Below, piece by piece: positions 37,312-50,953 of a stretch of DNA of 64,000 nt; position 1 is the first letter of the stretch; every line of letters begins with the position of its first letter. The position numbers and the translations under genes were made by a program. The stretch is taken from the NCBI GenBank assembly GCA_013350335.1, contig CM023541.1, positions 34,588,739 to 34,652,738 of the forward strand, given 5' to 3'. The stretch comes from Chimonanthus salicifolius. Taxonomy: Eukaryota > Streptophyta > Magnoliopsida > Laurales > Calycanthaceae. The notes beneath the pieces are model-generated. The model did not search any database, was not told the origin of the DNA, and saw only the letters and a program-made list of their open reading frames with translations.

Positions 37312-39023
37312 ACAGAATTGGACAAGCATTTACAAGTTTAGCTTGTAAAAATATCAAGACAACTCCAATGACCATTTCATGGCTATGGCCTACCAATAAA
37401 TTTTAATACTAGTGATAAATAAAGCCATTGAGAAATAAAGTTGCATGCCCACCCTAATAAATGCTCTTCGAAGCTTAATATATATGATTGGTTTGTCACT
37501 TCCCCCATCTTTATTTGTGTTCTTCCAATTTTAAGTGTGATTATCTGCTGTAGTTAGAGGACATGCCTACTTAACTCTTTGTGATTGTCTCCATTTTAGT
37601 GTCACTTTTTGTGTATTTACCATTCTCCATCCATCTATCTCTCTTGTGCCTTGAAAACTCAAAAGTCATATTGGACTTTTAATCTTATCGAGTTGAGTAA
37701 CTCAATTGAATTTTTGGATTCAACTCTAAAGAACTAAGTAAAACTCATGGATTCGTACAACTCGAAATCGTATCAAGTTGAGTCAATTCATATAGACTCG
37801 TCTAAGTTCTTTTAAATTTAATAATTACTTCCAATGAAATGAAATATAATTGCTTCTATATTATTTTCCATTTGGTGAAGGCTAATGGTTTTGTCTAAAA
37901 TAATCTGTTCCAATTCGATTCTTTTCTCCCGTGTTGCAAGCATCACGGAACTAGACTTGATAGACCATATTGCATTGGACTACATGGAGAAATTAAACAA
38001 AGGACGCACTAATTGAACCCCATCTAATTAGCTTCTCATAATTTTGGACTTGGCTTATTAGAACCTTGGATTTGGCCTCATCCACTAAATGACTCGAATA
38101 TCCACCTTCCAATGACTCAACTACTCAATTAAATGTCGCAAATGAAAAATAATTACTTCTATATTATTTTCCATTTGGTGAATGACAATTGTTTTATCTA
38201 AAATAATATGTTCCAGTTTGATTCCTTTCTCCCGGTACAAATGACCGTTCAATTTTCCAGGTTTCAATTAAGTAGTCAAACACTCAAATCATCCTCCACC
38301 AATTAAACATATCAATGGATCATATCAATCATCAAGGGAGGAACATCCAACTAAAAAACCATGTCCCACTTATTGCATCAAGATATTCATCTTTCAGAAA
38401 AAATACTAAACAAGTTCCTGAAAAATTCTTCTTAAATTTCAAATCAAGATGGAATGGGCAAATAAACACTGCCTCTCCAACTCTAAGTCTAAGCCATGGA
38501 GGAGCGCAGCGGAAGTGCCTGGCTGGTTCACCTGAGATGAGATAATGTAATTAAATAAACGTTATCACTCCAACTTTTTTTTTCCTTAAAGACCAGGGTA
38601 TCCACGCCTCTTAGAACACCTGACTAATTCTTAGAGCATGTGCAAACCTCTCTATCCACATATACCGAGTAACACTATAGGGAGTATCCCTTTTGTGTTA
38701 AGAGTGACTTGAACTCAAGATCTCGCACATCTCAGGCGGGTTCTTAACCGTCATAGCACCGACTCTAGAATGCGAGAATATGAAATCCACCGTGAATGAA
38801 ATAGTAAGAGAAAAAGGACAATGGAATATAAAGCTATTAATAAGCAAAATGGATACAAAGCCAGGGAAGTCGATTCTTCTTGAGTTGAAAGAAAAACAGA
38901 GAAATCAGGTCATATCTCAGTTATGGATAATCAATCTTCCTAAAATCCAAGTTATTACTTAAATGTGGCAGGTCCAGCAACTCTCCAAATGACCTTGTTT
39001 TTGTGGTTGAAGCTTTCACACCA
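37312..39023. other. NPD2 3' flank
   Basis: It shares poly(A)-type signals (AATAAA around 37396 and following) with NPD1. It contains a 76-codon open frame (38315-38545), a reverse SINE-B (about 38580-38769) and a 60-codon frame (38780-38962), none with recognisable motifs. It ends at 'gctttcacacca', where homology to NPD1 stops and the R3-type block begins. Confidence 0.55.
38580..38769 (-). mobile_element. SINE (family B) after NPD2
   Basis: Orthologous to the copy at 22842-23030, same orientation and position. Confidence 0.65.
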
Positions 39024-39048
39024 ACATGTATGCAAGAGACATACATGT
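39024..39048. repeat. Inverted repeat at unit junction
   Basis: ACATGTATG, a 7-base loop, then CATACATGT: perfect 9-bp arms, exactly where the NPD 3' flank meets R3. In unit B (about 26702-26722) the R3 side has only 'tgtatgcaagagacatgta' without the complete left arm. Confidence 0.85.
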
Positions 39049-40479
39049 AGCTTAGATGGAGAATTCCGAATTTTTTTCTAGAAATCAGACATGTGTTTAC
39101 CTGTTTATTAACGATTATCCCATTCGATTTTTTCATCTAATCTAAGCTTATAAAATAAATAAACATGTTCTTGAAGCATTAAAACATGTTCATCTATAGT
39201 TAAATAAATGAGTGGCTATGCGATCAATTAAGCATAATTTTGTTTAGAATGAATCTCATCAAGGTATTAAAACATGTTCATCTATAGTTAAATAAATGAG
39301 TGGCTATGTGATCAATTAAGCATAACTTTTTTTAGAATGCATCTTATCAAGGTAAAGATAGCGATCGAAAATATTGGTCATGTATTATGCAACCTCCAAA
39401 TCAGAGGCGAAAATCTCGTTATCAACTGATAACTTTTTCTCTTCTATTTTTTTTTTTTTAAAAAAAATCACTTTCATCAGCCGATATATTTCAGATATCG
39501 GCCGATACGATACATATCGACCCAGATTATTACCCTTACTCCAGATCAAAATGCCTAACAAAATTTGGAAGAACTTTTTTTAATCTAATGCCTAACAAAG
39601 TAGAAAAAGATATTTTCTTTCTTTCAATGCAAGTTCAAGTATTTCTTTTTGACAAAGCAATTTACAAGCATGTGAACATGCCACATATTTAGAAAATGCC
39701 ATGTGTAATACATCTAATTGCATGTGTGAAGAGTTTTAAAAGCAATGGAATTGGATAAGCATTTATTATGCCAGGTGTATTATGAATGATTCAATGCAAA
39801 GTTTTGGTCAGCAAATGTAGTGCATATCTTTTTAAAAAACTTTGTAAAAATAGAATTTATTTTTAAAAAAAATACATTAATCTTAACTTTTGAAGTGGAT
39901 CTCAAACCACTGCAAGCCTATTTCTGTATTCCTTCAACTACGGTTTTCCATCCTCTTGGTTTAGATTTAATTACTATGTTTAATGCACGTTTTCCTAGTT
40001 TCTTTTTAATGTTTAAATAATCAAATTTTCCTAATTGCAGCTTGATTATACTTTTAATTGCATTGTTATTATGTAAACCACAAAGTAGGATTGTGATATC
40101 CTGCTGGATAGTGCTGGACTTGATCAGTCACGCAATGTACATCACATCAATAGAATCTTTTTAGATAAATAGAATCACTATTTATATTTATTTATATAAA
40201 TGAAAGTCATGTATCAGGTCAGACGCAATCCAATGGTGGAGCTACCACATTGTGTCTGCACTTCTCTTAGATCTTGTTTTTTTAATTTTTTATTTATTTT
40301 TTGATATTAGTGAAATGTCTCTCTTACCCCCTTTCTTCATTTTTTTTTTTTATGACGTCTCTTTTTTTATGACTAAAGTGTCCAAGTCTCTTAGAACACT
40401 TGATTAATCTTTTCGACATGTACAAGTCTGTTTACCCACATAGATTGGGTAACTCTATAGCAAAAGTATAAATATCGGC

Positions 40480-40531
<52 letters not shown>

Positions 40532-40852
40532 CAATTTTTTCAGGGCCTACAAATATCGGTCATATCGACTGATATTTGTATTTTTTATTTTCTTCCATTC
40601 TAAACAAAATAAAAGTTGATATTTAAAAAAATTAAACTAATATTTCTTAACATGTTGATTACTTGCTGTTGTAATTCCCCAATATGCTGTCAGATAATCC
40701 TTCCATCTTAGCCTTGAAGATCTTGCTAAAATCGTCCCAAAAAATCAGGTGAACAATAGGCACTTAATCTGTCTATATGTTTTGATCCCTGCCATTTTCA
40801 CGGTCCAAATTTATCCTTTAATCTCGTTTCTTGGTGAATATATGGTAAGCTC
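39049..40852. repeat. Block R3, copy in unit C
   Basis: Corresponds to about 26715-28140 and 10250-11782, including the 84-bp tandem duplication (39176-39350), TATCGGCCGATA words near 39498 and 40477, a SINE-B 3' piece (about 40370-40465) and an (AT)n run. No gene. Confidence 0.6.
40482..40525. repeat. (AT)n microsatellite, copy 3
   Basis: About 22 AT repeats, then 'gtatat'. Confidence 0.95.
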
Positions 40853-41668
40853 TGTCACGCCCCGACCCAAATGGGCACGGGACGAGATTTTTTTTTTTTT
40901 ATAAGCTTATTAATCAACAATATAATACATCAACACGTGGGAAACACACATAGGATCTCTTATCAAGGACCTAAGACCAACTATTAGGATCTGGAGTTCT
41001 TACCAAAATTTCGCCAGAGTCTCCCCTAAAAATGGGATAGTTGGACCAATCATGGTCTCTACAAACTACACTTGTACAAACATATATCCATTCAGTCACA
41101 TAATAATGCAATAAAAGATATTACATCCCAATCATACAACATTTTCCAAGGGTCTAATAATTTTCAAATACATAATTCATAATCTCAAGGATAATATACA
41201 TGGTTTCTTAATTACAACAACATTAAACATAACCATGTCAATCAAAATATCAAATTGCATCATCCATGTTAAGCAATGTGTGGAAACATCAAGAGGTAGC
41301 CTAAGCCCTTCCTCACAGTCCCTCCGACCCAACCGGTGCAATCTTGCCTGACCTACAAGCTCAGTGAGGAAATCAAAACATGCTACACACTCACGCACCC
41401 ACATGGTGATGTATGAAATGAAATATAAATAATGCTATGCACATATGTTATGATATCAGATCATAAACTCGGGAATCTAACCCGTGCACAAACACCGCTA
41501 TGAACGTGGCAACCAATGTCCCAAGGACAAGTCACGACCCCTGACAAGACTTATGACCTACGTCTTACTAAGTGAGTGACTTATGCCTAGTGTACTCTAG
41601 TCCACCTCGCCTTGCGTGTCCCTCACCACACTGGGATGGTACAGTCAAGCTCCAAGGTGGTCGGAAGC
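40853..41668 (-). mobile_element. Gypsy-type LTR (R4), truncated copy
   Basis: Same start as 11783 (TGTCACGCCCCGA) and over 95% alike by eye. It stops at 'ggtcggaagcg', where it is joined directly to the 3' part of R2. Relative to unit A, about 2.6 kb (the rest of R4, plus R5, R1 and most of R2) is missing. Confidence 0.6.
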
Positions 41669-41916
41669 GTGGAAGCATGTGTCATGACCTGTCCCCTTCA
41701 ACCCATGCAAAAATTATAAAATATAAATGTACCATTCATAAGCAAGATTACAATTCCAAGGACTCCAACACATGATATCACGTGATTAATTTTTTTTAAG
41801 AAAAAATAACATAATGTCATTAAGACTCTTTCAAATGTCAAATAATTTAAGATGATTTTTTTCCTTTTCAATATAAGGTTAAAATCTTGAAAGAAATTTA
41901 GAGAAGTCGGTATAAA
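41669..41916. repeat. Block R2, 3' part only
   Basis: Matches 15214-15456. The preceding part was lost in the deletion that fused it to the gypsy LTR. Confidence 0.7.
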
Positions 41917-42203
41917 TGTAGCGACCCGTCTCGCTAGCATAATATTGTCCGCTTTGGGCCCACGTACACGGACCCTCACGGCTTTGCATTCTCCCAAAAA
42001 GCCTTATGCTAGAACAAGAGGTATTCCAACTTACATCCCACATAACAACTCTCCTCAAACACGCCCATACGTACAGGCAGAGAGTTGAACTGTGCTCTGA
42101 TACCATTTGTAACGACCCGTCCCGCTAGCTCAATATTGTCCGCTTTGGGCCCACACACACAAGCCCGCACAGCTTTGCTTTGGCGAGCCAACCCACTGTT
42201 GCT
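41917..42203 (-). mobile_element. TRIM remnant upstream of NPD3
   Basis: LTR starts at 41917 and 42108; perfect primer-binding-site complement 'gctctgatacca' at 42094-42105. The 5' LTR is truncated at 'ctgttgct' and joined to 'aactaatatatt', a slightly longer deletion than in units A and B. Confidence 0.82.
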
Positions 42204-43065
42204 AACTAATATATTAAAGTGGGAATCTACAAAACACTTGGCGTGGATTGTGCCCTAGCCTACATTTCACTTTTTAGATTTAGATTTGACTGCACAATTT
42301 TATTGAACTCATTTTCACCGTCATATGATGTTTAATGATATAAATATTTATTCAATAGTTCCAATTCACTACTTAAAAATAAAAAATTTAGACGACCTCT
42401 TAGTGTTCGACTTTAGATAAATGAAATTCTTATTGATATTCCACTTTCAACCTGTTAAATAAAGTTAATTAAAAATGAGTTAGGCTGGCGAGACAATCTA
42501 AGTAATAAATTCTAAAGAGACGTATCATTAAATAGATTGTGGGTCCTTTATATTAAAGTTCATTTGATAAATGTTAATATAGATATGAAGTATATAAAGT
42601 TTCACTATTAAATGATGATCCAAGCCATATAATTTTGACCTGATTTTTAAAAATCTAAAATCAAGCAAGAGCATGCCATATACATTATATTATATTAAAT
42701 TATCCAACGTGGGTATGTAATATGATTTAATGAAGTTAATATTCGAATCAAGTTTGAAATTCTCTGATCAAATCAATGGACTTTTAATGAAGCCATGCAT
42801 GTAGAATCAAATCAATCAATAGAAGTGGAACTTATTATGATGATTTAAAAGTCAATGGTTTTTATAGATATTAAATAATTAACATGCCATATGTGTTATA
42901 TTATATTATATTATCCAACGAGGAACATGTGCATCCACCAATGAATGTGGCGCACGTCTGTCTCTCTCTCTATCCAGTATCACGTATATAATACTAACAC
43001 CACAGAGGGAACGTCGAGCTGGTGTGGTGGGTTAGAAACAAGAAGCAGAGGCTAAAGCAAGAACA
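42204..43065 (+). promoter_or_regulatory. NPD3 promoter segment and leader
   Basis: TATATAA at 42985-42991, 81 bases before the ATG. It has the same CT repeat and the two AT-rich direct repeats. A small deletion near 42640 removes about 30 bases present in the other promoters. Confidence 0.6.
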
Positions 43066-46000
43066 ATGAAGGTTGGAGGGATACTGGGATTCGACCATGG
43101 TATTGTGTTGGCACCCATGGGAGCCGACGTCTCAGGCCCAGCGCTGGTGGCTGCTGTGGCCAACGCCGGTGGGATAGGACTCCTCGCCAGCCCTGTCGTA
43201 TGGATTACTCTTACTCTTTCTCTTCTCTTCACTTCTTTTTCTAGAATTTGGATTTGCAATTTGACTTCAAATGGGGTGATGCCCAATTTGATTTGTCGCA
43301 GAACAACTATGATGCAACCGTCAGGGCAATAAAGGAGACGAAGAAACTGACGAATAAACCATTTGGAGCAGGAATTCTTTTGGAATTCGACAATACACAG
43401 ACCATAAAAGCTATTTTTGATGAGAAGCTGGCCTGCATGCAAGTATTTTGGGGTGACTTCCCCAAGGAGATGGTCGATGAAGCTCACAAACATGGCATCA
43501 AAGTCATCCATCAGGCATCCTCTCTCTCCCTGTTCAAGGAATTTCAATCCTTCTCCAAGTGGACTAACTGTTAAAAAATATAAATATTTATTTAATTAGT
43601 TCGATTTAATGCTCAATTTTTTTAAAAAAATATTATATATGTGAAGGTCATTATATGTGATTCACTCTTTTGTGATGTTATTTGATTTAAAATGCCACTG
43701 GATCCAAACTTAGAAGGCCATTTAGTTGAACTCTGGGGTAAAAAATTCGGCCTGCCGATACGTGTTGGCTGTATGGTCTGATACTTTTTTCTCCTCTCCT
43801 ATTTTTTTTATTTTTTTAGCAAAAAATTATAGAAAATTCTGGGCTTCATTGATATGTATTTTTATCATTAAGTAGCAAAAATTATATATTTAAATGTTGT
43901 TTTTAAGTTACGACATTGAGAATTTGAAATGTTTTTAAAAATTAATAGAAAAATACCAAAAAAAGTTCAATTATATGAGAAAACATTTCTATTAATTTTA
44001 TGTAAATTTATTAACCTAAAAAAAAAAAATAATTTTTTCCCATACAAAAGAAAATGTAATTTGAACAAAATTAAACAATATTTTACCTTCTACTTAATAT
44101 TCAGTTAAAAAAATTAGAAATGCTTTAATTATAATTTTTAGGCAATACACTAAATTCTAAAACAACACTCAAATCATTCCAAACATAATAAGGACACTTT
44201 AATAAAATAAAATCATATTTTCATTCAGAATAGATTCATATTGAAATTTAAATAGTTTTTGATGGTTGTAGGCCTCAAAATAGTAGGAAAAAATTTTAAA
44301 AAAAGGAATGAATGCTCACTGCGCATACATAGAAATCCATGCAAACACGACTGCCTAGGACGTCACACCCGTGATCCAAGACGGGCCCCGATGCGTAGCA
44401 GGAAATACGTATTGACTCTCTCCTAGTGGATATGTAACGGTCGATATGCAACATATCGGCCTTTTTTTACCTTTAATTGAACTCCCCTCTGTTGATTCTA
44501 GTATTCTATCATTTAAGGCTTGTGTGCATTTTGAGATGAATTGGGTTTGTTATGGTTTTTTACTTAGTGACTAGTGGAAGTGTTTTTCTAATGGCTGTTA
44601 AAAAATATGTTCTTCTTTAATTTTTAGAATAGTCCTGGGCCATTTTAAAATTTTTCATGTTAGTTACTGAATGAGTCTCTCACAAAATTAGCCTATGCGG
44701 CCACCGCCACTGGCCAACAATTCCATTGAATGAGGACCTCCCAAGTCATGCCATTCTTTTTTGATGGATTATTATTTGTACTTCATAAAATTTTCCTAAA
44801 TAATTTTATTTGATCTTGTCCATCAAAATCATAAAGAAATACTAATGGCGGAAGTGGTCAGGATATGCTATCTATGATGGGACCCACGTTTTGGATGTTT
44901 GAGATTGTGAATGATTGCACTATAACCGTTTGTGTTATTGGCCTATTAAGTTTCAAAGAGAAGGAACTTTATTTGTTTAGGCTCTTTTCCCAAAATTTAT
45001 TTTGATAGGTTATGTGTCCCTGTCAGGTGATTTCATTAGGATCCTCTATAAACATTTTGAGTCTTCTAACATTAAGCTTGAATTGGAGGAGTCCAATTAT
45101 TGATAATCGTCTTCATCATCAATGTCATTTTCTTTTCTACTTTTAATTTTCAGGTGGGAACTGTTAAAGCAGCTGAAAAGGCAGTTGCAGCAGGGGTTGA
45201 TTGCATCATTGCTCAAGGAGTAGAGGCTGGAGGTCACATTGCCGGAACTGTCAGTTGCTTTTCTCTCTTGTGGTTTTTGAGTTCTAATGGATTGAAAGAG
45301 TTAGTATGGAGGGTAGAACCTATAAAGAACACTAGATGAATTTCTTTGGAAATACGCCTCACTACCATGGAGTGGATGCGGGTAAACTGAAAATGATATT
45401 AATTTTCACTCCCTCAAAATTTTAAGGTTTGTGATGGGACATTCGTGAGTTCACCACTAGGTGTTGCCACAGGCTTGAAAATCTAAAAATAGAAATCCAA
45501 CTCAAAAGCAATCAAATTGAATAAATTGGTTAGTTTTTACGCCTCTTACAAAATAAAAGTTGTTGCTTTTCTACAAATAAAATGCAATGTTGCTCAATTG
45601 GTTCAAATGAGCAGGGGCTATTTCATAGAGTTTTCTGCTCCTACGTTGATGAAATCGTCAGACTAGCATTATCAAGCTGATTGGAGTACATCTGTTTTGA
45701 AGGTTTGGATTTATAGGTGGTGTAGAAAGAGACGCTAGGTTTGGTTCTTGTCGGGTTTGGACCAATTTGGCTATGATACTTTTGGATTCAGATCAGTATG
45801 GCCATAAGAGTTACTACCTCACCTGACTTGATTGTTAAATAAGTTACTTTGGATCCAACTCGATCATTGATTAGGCTGGAATACCGAACCAAACTCGAAA
45901 CTATGAGGTGTTTTTAGAATTTGCTAGTCCTGCCACAAATGAATTTAGTCATAATTATCTTCTACACAAAATGTGGATGGAAGCTAGATAAAGAAAGACA

Positions 46001-47964
46001 TAGTTGATGGTGGAGTGATTGAGTGTATGATTTATTGTTTTCATGAGAGGGTTAAATAGAGAATCAGAACTCGAAAAACTGGCTTTAGATGAATTTTATC
46101 TTTGATGATGATTTTGATGGTCTTCTACTTCTTTTTAAATTTTGATATGATCTTTGTTTAGAATGTTGATCCCGCTCATTTCTCTGCAACTCGTAGTCAT
46201 CTGATCTTTTGACTTTCTTCTCTACCATATATATATATTAATTTTTTATTTACCCTTCAGTAGGTCCTTCATTAGAGGGATGTGGTCTTATAACGACCCA
46301 TCCCGCTAGCATGATATTGTCCGCTCTGGACCTCACACACGGCCCGCACGGCTTTTAATGCTCCAAAACATCCCCATGCTAGAAGGAGGAAGGCTACCAC
46401 TTATATACCAGGGAATTTTCAATGCAACTAGCAATGTGGGACTTTCCTCTAAAGTGGGGTATTACAGGTCTTTCAATCTATGATAACTTTTGGTTCTCTC
46501 CCACCCACTATGATGGTTACCAAATCAATGGGCTTAATCATCATGCGTTGGATAGTAAATTATCGAAACCAGTATTGACGCCTTGTCCTTACTATTTTAA
46601 GTCGGTTTCAGATTTTTACTTTTTCAATTAAACTTTTTAGAAGTAATCTTCACTGCCATTCATCTATAAATGTCTTTGCAGTTGGCTTTACTAATTAATC
46701 ATCGGTTCTCAATCTTCTATAGGTTTCTTTAATGGCATTGCTTCCTAGAATTGTGGACGTTGTTGGTGATAGAAATATTCCAGTAGTTGCTGCAGGAGCC
46801 ATAGCTGATGCCCGTGGCTATGTCGCCGCCTTATCCTTGGGTGCCAAGGGTATATGTTTGGGGACAAGGTTAGTCTATCAAACATAAATTATTGATACCA
46901 TTGGGAGGAAATGAAAAGAAGTCCCAGCCCAATTAGGAAGTGTTAGATGATTGTTCGAAAATTCAAATATCAACATCTTGTATACTTTTCAAGGGACAAA
47001 TCGAAGTTTGAAGGCTTTATATCCTCAAACTATACATTGGTCAAAATTTCAAATGGACTAAACTGAACTTGGGCAAGTAATCTCAACTATATTTGTTTCA
47101 TCAGAGTTTGAGTTAAAAGTCTAGACAAAGTCGCCATATTCTTGCCCATTCTTACTTGAAAGCATTAAAAATATTGAAGCCCAATCAAGTTACATCATCT
47201 GATCCTAAGCTTGTCTTTTAGGCCTAGTTACATAATAGATTGGACCAGGGCCTAATCACTACAAAGCCTAGTGATATAGTTCTAAGCTGGCCTAACTGAT
47301 GTAGAAGTGTTAGGAACCAGAATAAGTAGGCAAATAATTGATTTAACTCACATATTTTTAACCACCAAGTCTCCAACATAATTCTCATTATTTCCATTTA
47401 AACAGGTTTATAGCGACAAAGGAATCATATGCAAATGATTATTACAAACGCCAACTTCTTCATTACAAAGAAGATGAAACTGATCGTAGTGATTTATATG
47501 GTCGGGCGACATGGAGGGCATTTGTTCGTTGCTTGAACACACCCTTTCACAAGAAATGGCGACATGCACCAGATGATGTGCAAAATGATGAAACTCAACC
47601 AATCATTGGGTACTCAACCATTTATTGGGAGGTAAATTCCTGATCATTGTTAACTTATTCAAAAGGAAATGTATTTAAGCATGATAGGCCAAGAGAAAGC
47701 TCATGAAGAATATTATAGATAGAGATTTCTAATTTATTTTTAACATGTTAGGAGGCAACTCTTCGCCGATTTGCGGGTCAAGTTGCAAACAGGACTACAA
47801 GTGGTGAGCTTGAAGACATGTGTATGTTAGCAGGACAAGGAGTGGGATTGGTGAATGATATTGTTTCGGCAGCTGAAGTCATTTCGAGGTTTGTGGAAGG
47901 AGCCAAAGCTATAATCCAAGGCTTGGGAGAGAAATACCTCCCAAACTCTACTGCAAGTCCTTAA
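43066..47964 (+). CDS. Nitronate monooxygenase-like, NPD3
   Basis: Exons 43066-43197, 43302-43514, 45154-45249, 46723-46868, 47406-47631, 47752-47964, giving 341 aa with every phase intact. Exons 1-4 encode essentially the NPD1 protein (Ala26, EAGGH, GICLGTRF). Exons 5-6 hold most of the differences: Thr217Lys, a RHAPDDVQ stretch in place of RDADDVK (one extra codon), GHS to GYS, then Val to Ala, TTT to TTS, LQD to LED, and a C-terminal PNSTASP instead of PDSTATP. These changes, together with a diverged intron 4, form a block that looks like a conversion tract from another paralog. The GC donor of intron 2 (43515) and the TRIM LTR in intron 3 are conserved. No stop or frameshift; probably functional. 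Confidence 0.93.
46289..46466. mobile_element. Solo TRIM LTR in NPD3 intron 3
   Basis: 178 bp, target duplication GGTCT at 46284-46288 and 46467-46471; same insertion as in NPD1 and NPD2. Confidence 0.9.
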
Positions 47965-49676
47965 ACAGAATCGGACAAGCATTTACAAGTTCAGCTTGTA
48001 AAAATATCAAGACAACTCCAATGACCATTTCATGGCTATGGCCTACCAATAAATTTTAATACTAGTGATAAATAAAGGCATTGAGAAATAAAGTTGCATG
48101 CCCACCCTAATAAATGCTCTTCGAAGCTTAATATATATGATTGGTTTGTCACTTCCCCCCTCTTTATTTGTGTTCTTCCAATTTTAAGTGTGATTATCTA
48201 CTCTCGTTAGAGGACATGCCTACTTAACTCTTTGTGATTGTCTCCATTTCAGTGTCACTTTTTGTGTATTTACCATTCTCCATCCATCTATCTCTCTTGT
48301 ACCTTGAAAACTCAAAAGTCATAGTGGACTCTTAATCTTATCGAGTTGAGTAACTCAATTGAATTTTTGGATTCAACTCTAAAGAACTAAGTAAAACTCA
48401 TGGATTCGTACAACTCGAAATCGTATCAAGTTGAGTCAATTCATATAGACTCGTCTAAGTTCTTTTAAATTTAATAATTACTTCCAATGAAATGAAATAT
48501 AATTGCTTCTATATTATTTTCCATTTGGTGAAGGCTAATGGTTTTGTCTAAAATAATCTGTTCCAATTCGATTCCTTTCTCCCGTGTTGCAAGCATCACG
48601 GAACTAGACTTGATAGACCATATTGCATTGGACTACATGGACAAATTAAACAAAGGACGCACTAATTGAACCCCATCTAATTAGCTTCTCATAATTTTGG
48701 ACTTGGCTTATTAGAACCTTGGATTTGGCCTCATCCACTAAATGACTCGAATAACCACCTTCCAATGACTCAACTACTCAATTAAATGTCGCAAATGAAA
48801 AATAATTACTTCTATATTATTTTCCATTTGGTGAATGACAATTGTTTTATCTAAAATAATATATTCCAGTTTGATTCCTTTCTCCCGGTACAAATGACCG
48901 TTCAATTTTCCAGGTTTCAATTAAGTAGTCAAACACTCAAATCATCCTCCACCAATTAAACATATCAATGGATCATATCAATCATCAAGGGAGGAACATC
49001 CAACTAAAAAACCATGTCCCACTTATTGCATCAAGATATTCATCTTTCAGAAAAAATACTAAACAAGTTCCTGAAAAATTCTTCTTAAATTTCAAATCAA
49101 GATGGAATGGGCAAATAAACACTGCCTCTCCAACTCTAAGTCTAAGCCATGGAGGAGCACAGCGGAAGTGCCTGGCTGGTTCACCTGAGATGAGATAATG
49201 TAATTAAATAAACGTTATCACTCCAACTTTTTTTTTCCTTAAAGACCAGGGTATCCACGCCTCTTAGAACACCTGACTAATTCTTAGAGCATGTGCAAAC
49301 CTCTCTATCCACATATACCGAGTAACACTATAGGGAGTATCCCTTTTGTGTTAAGAGTGACTTGAACTCAAGATCTCGCACATCTCAGGCGGGTTCTTAA
49401 CCGTCATAGCACCGACTCTAGAATGCGAGAATATGAAATCCACCGTGAATGAAATAGTAAGAGAAAAAGGACAATGGAATATAAAGCTATTAATAAGCAA
49501 AATGGATACAAAGCCAGGGAAGTCGATTCTTCTTGAGTTGAAAGAAAAACAGAGAAATCAGGTCATATCTCAGTTATGGATAATCAATCTTCCTAAAATC
49601 CAAGTTATTACTTAAATGTTGCAGGTCCAGCAACTCTCCAAATGACCTTGTTTTTGTGGTTGAAGCTTTCACACCA
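47965..49676. other. NPD3 3' flank
   Basis: Same content as the NPD2 flank: AATAAA-type signals (about 48048-48090), a 76-codon frame (48968-49198), reverse SINE-B (about 49237-49422) and a 60-codon frame (49433-49615). It ends at the inverted repeat 49677-49701. Confidence 0.55.
49237..49422 (-). mobile_element. SINE (family B) after NPD3
   Basis: Orthologous to 22842-23030 and 38580-38769. Confidence 0.65.
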
Positions 49677-49701
49677 ACATGTATGCAAGAGACATACATG
49701 T
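49677..49701. repeat. Inverted repeat at unit junction, second copy
   Basis: Identical to 39024-39048: ACATGTATG, 7-base loop, CATACATGT, again at the exact border between the NPD 3' flank and R3. Confidence 0.85.
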
Positions 49702-50916
49702 AGCTTAGATGGAGAATTCCGAATTTTTTTCTAGAAATCAGACATGTGTTTACCTGTTTATTAACGATTATCCCATTCGATTTTTTCATCTAATCTAAGC
49801 TTATAAAATAACTAAACATGTTCTTGAAGCATTAAAACATGTTCATCTATAGTTAAATAAATGAGTGGCTATGCTATCAATTAAGCATAATTTTTTTTAG
49901 AATGAATCTCATCAAGGTATTAAAACACGTTCATCTATAGTTAAATAAATGAGTGGCTATGTGATCAATTAAGCATAACTTTTTTTAGAATGCATCTTAT
50001 CAAGGTAAAGATAGCGATCGATAATATTGGTCATGTATTATGCAACCTCCAAATCAGGGGCGAAAATCTCGTTATCAACTGATAACTTTTTCTCTTCTAT
50101 TTTTTTTTTAAAAAAAAAATCACTTTCATCAACCAATATATTTCGGATATCGGCCGACACGATTCATATCGACCCAGATTATTACGCTTGCTCCAGATCA
50201 AAATGCGTAACAAAATGGGGAAGAACTTTTTTTAATCTAATGCCTAACAAAGTAGAAAAAGATATTTTCTTTCTTTCAATGCAAGTTCAAGCATTTCTTT
50301 TTGACAAAGCAATTTACAAGCATGTGAACATGCCACATATTTAGAAAATGCCATGTGTAATACATCTAATTGCATGTGTGAAGAGTTTTAAAAGAAATGG
50401 AATTGGATAAGCATTTATTATGCCAGGTGTATTATGAATGATTCAATGCAAAGTTTTGGTCAGCAAATGTAGTGCATATCTTTTTAAAAAACTTTGTAAA
50501 AATAGAATTTATTTAAAAAAAAAAAGTGGGATTGTGATATCCTGCAGGATAGTGCTGGACTTGATCAGTCACGCAATGTACATCACATCAATAGAATCTT
50601 TTTAGATAAATAGAATCACTATTTATATTTATTTATATAAATGAAAGCCATGTATCAGGTCAGACGCAATCCAATGGTGGAGCTACCACATTGTGCCTGC
50701 ACTTCTCTTTGATCTTGTTTTTTTAATTTTTTATTTATTTTTTGATATTAGTGAAATGTCTCTCTTACCCCCTTTCTTCATTCCTTTTTTTTTTTTTTTT
50801 TATGACGTCTCTTTTTTTATGACTAAAGTGTCCAAGTCTCTTAGAACACTTGATTAATCTTTTCGGCATGTACAAGTCTCTTTACCCACATAGATTGGAT
50901 AACTCTATAGCAAAAG

Positions 50917-50953
<37 letters not shown>

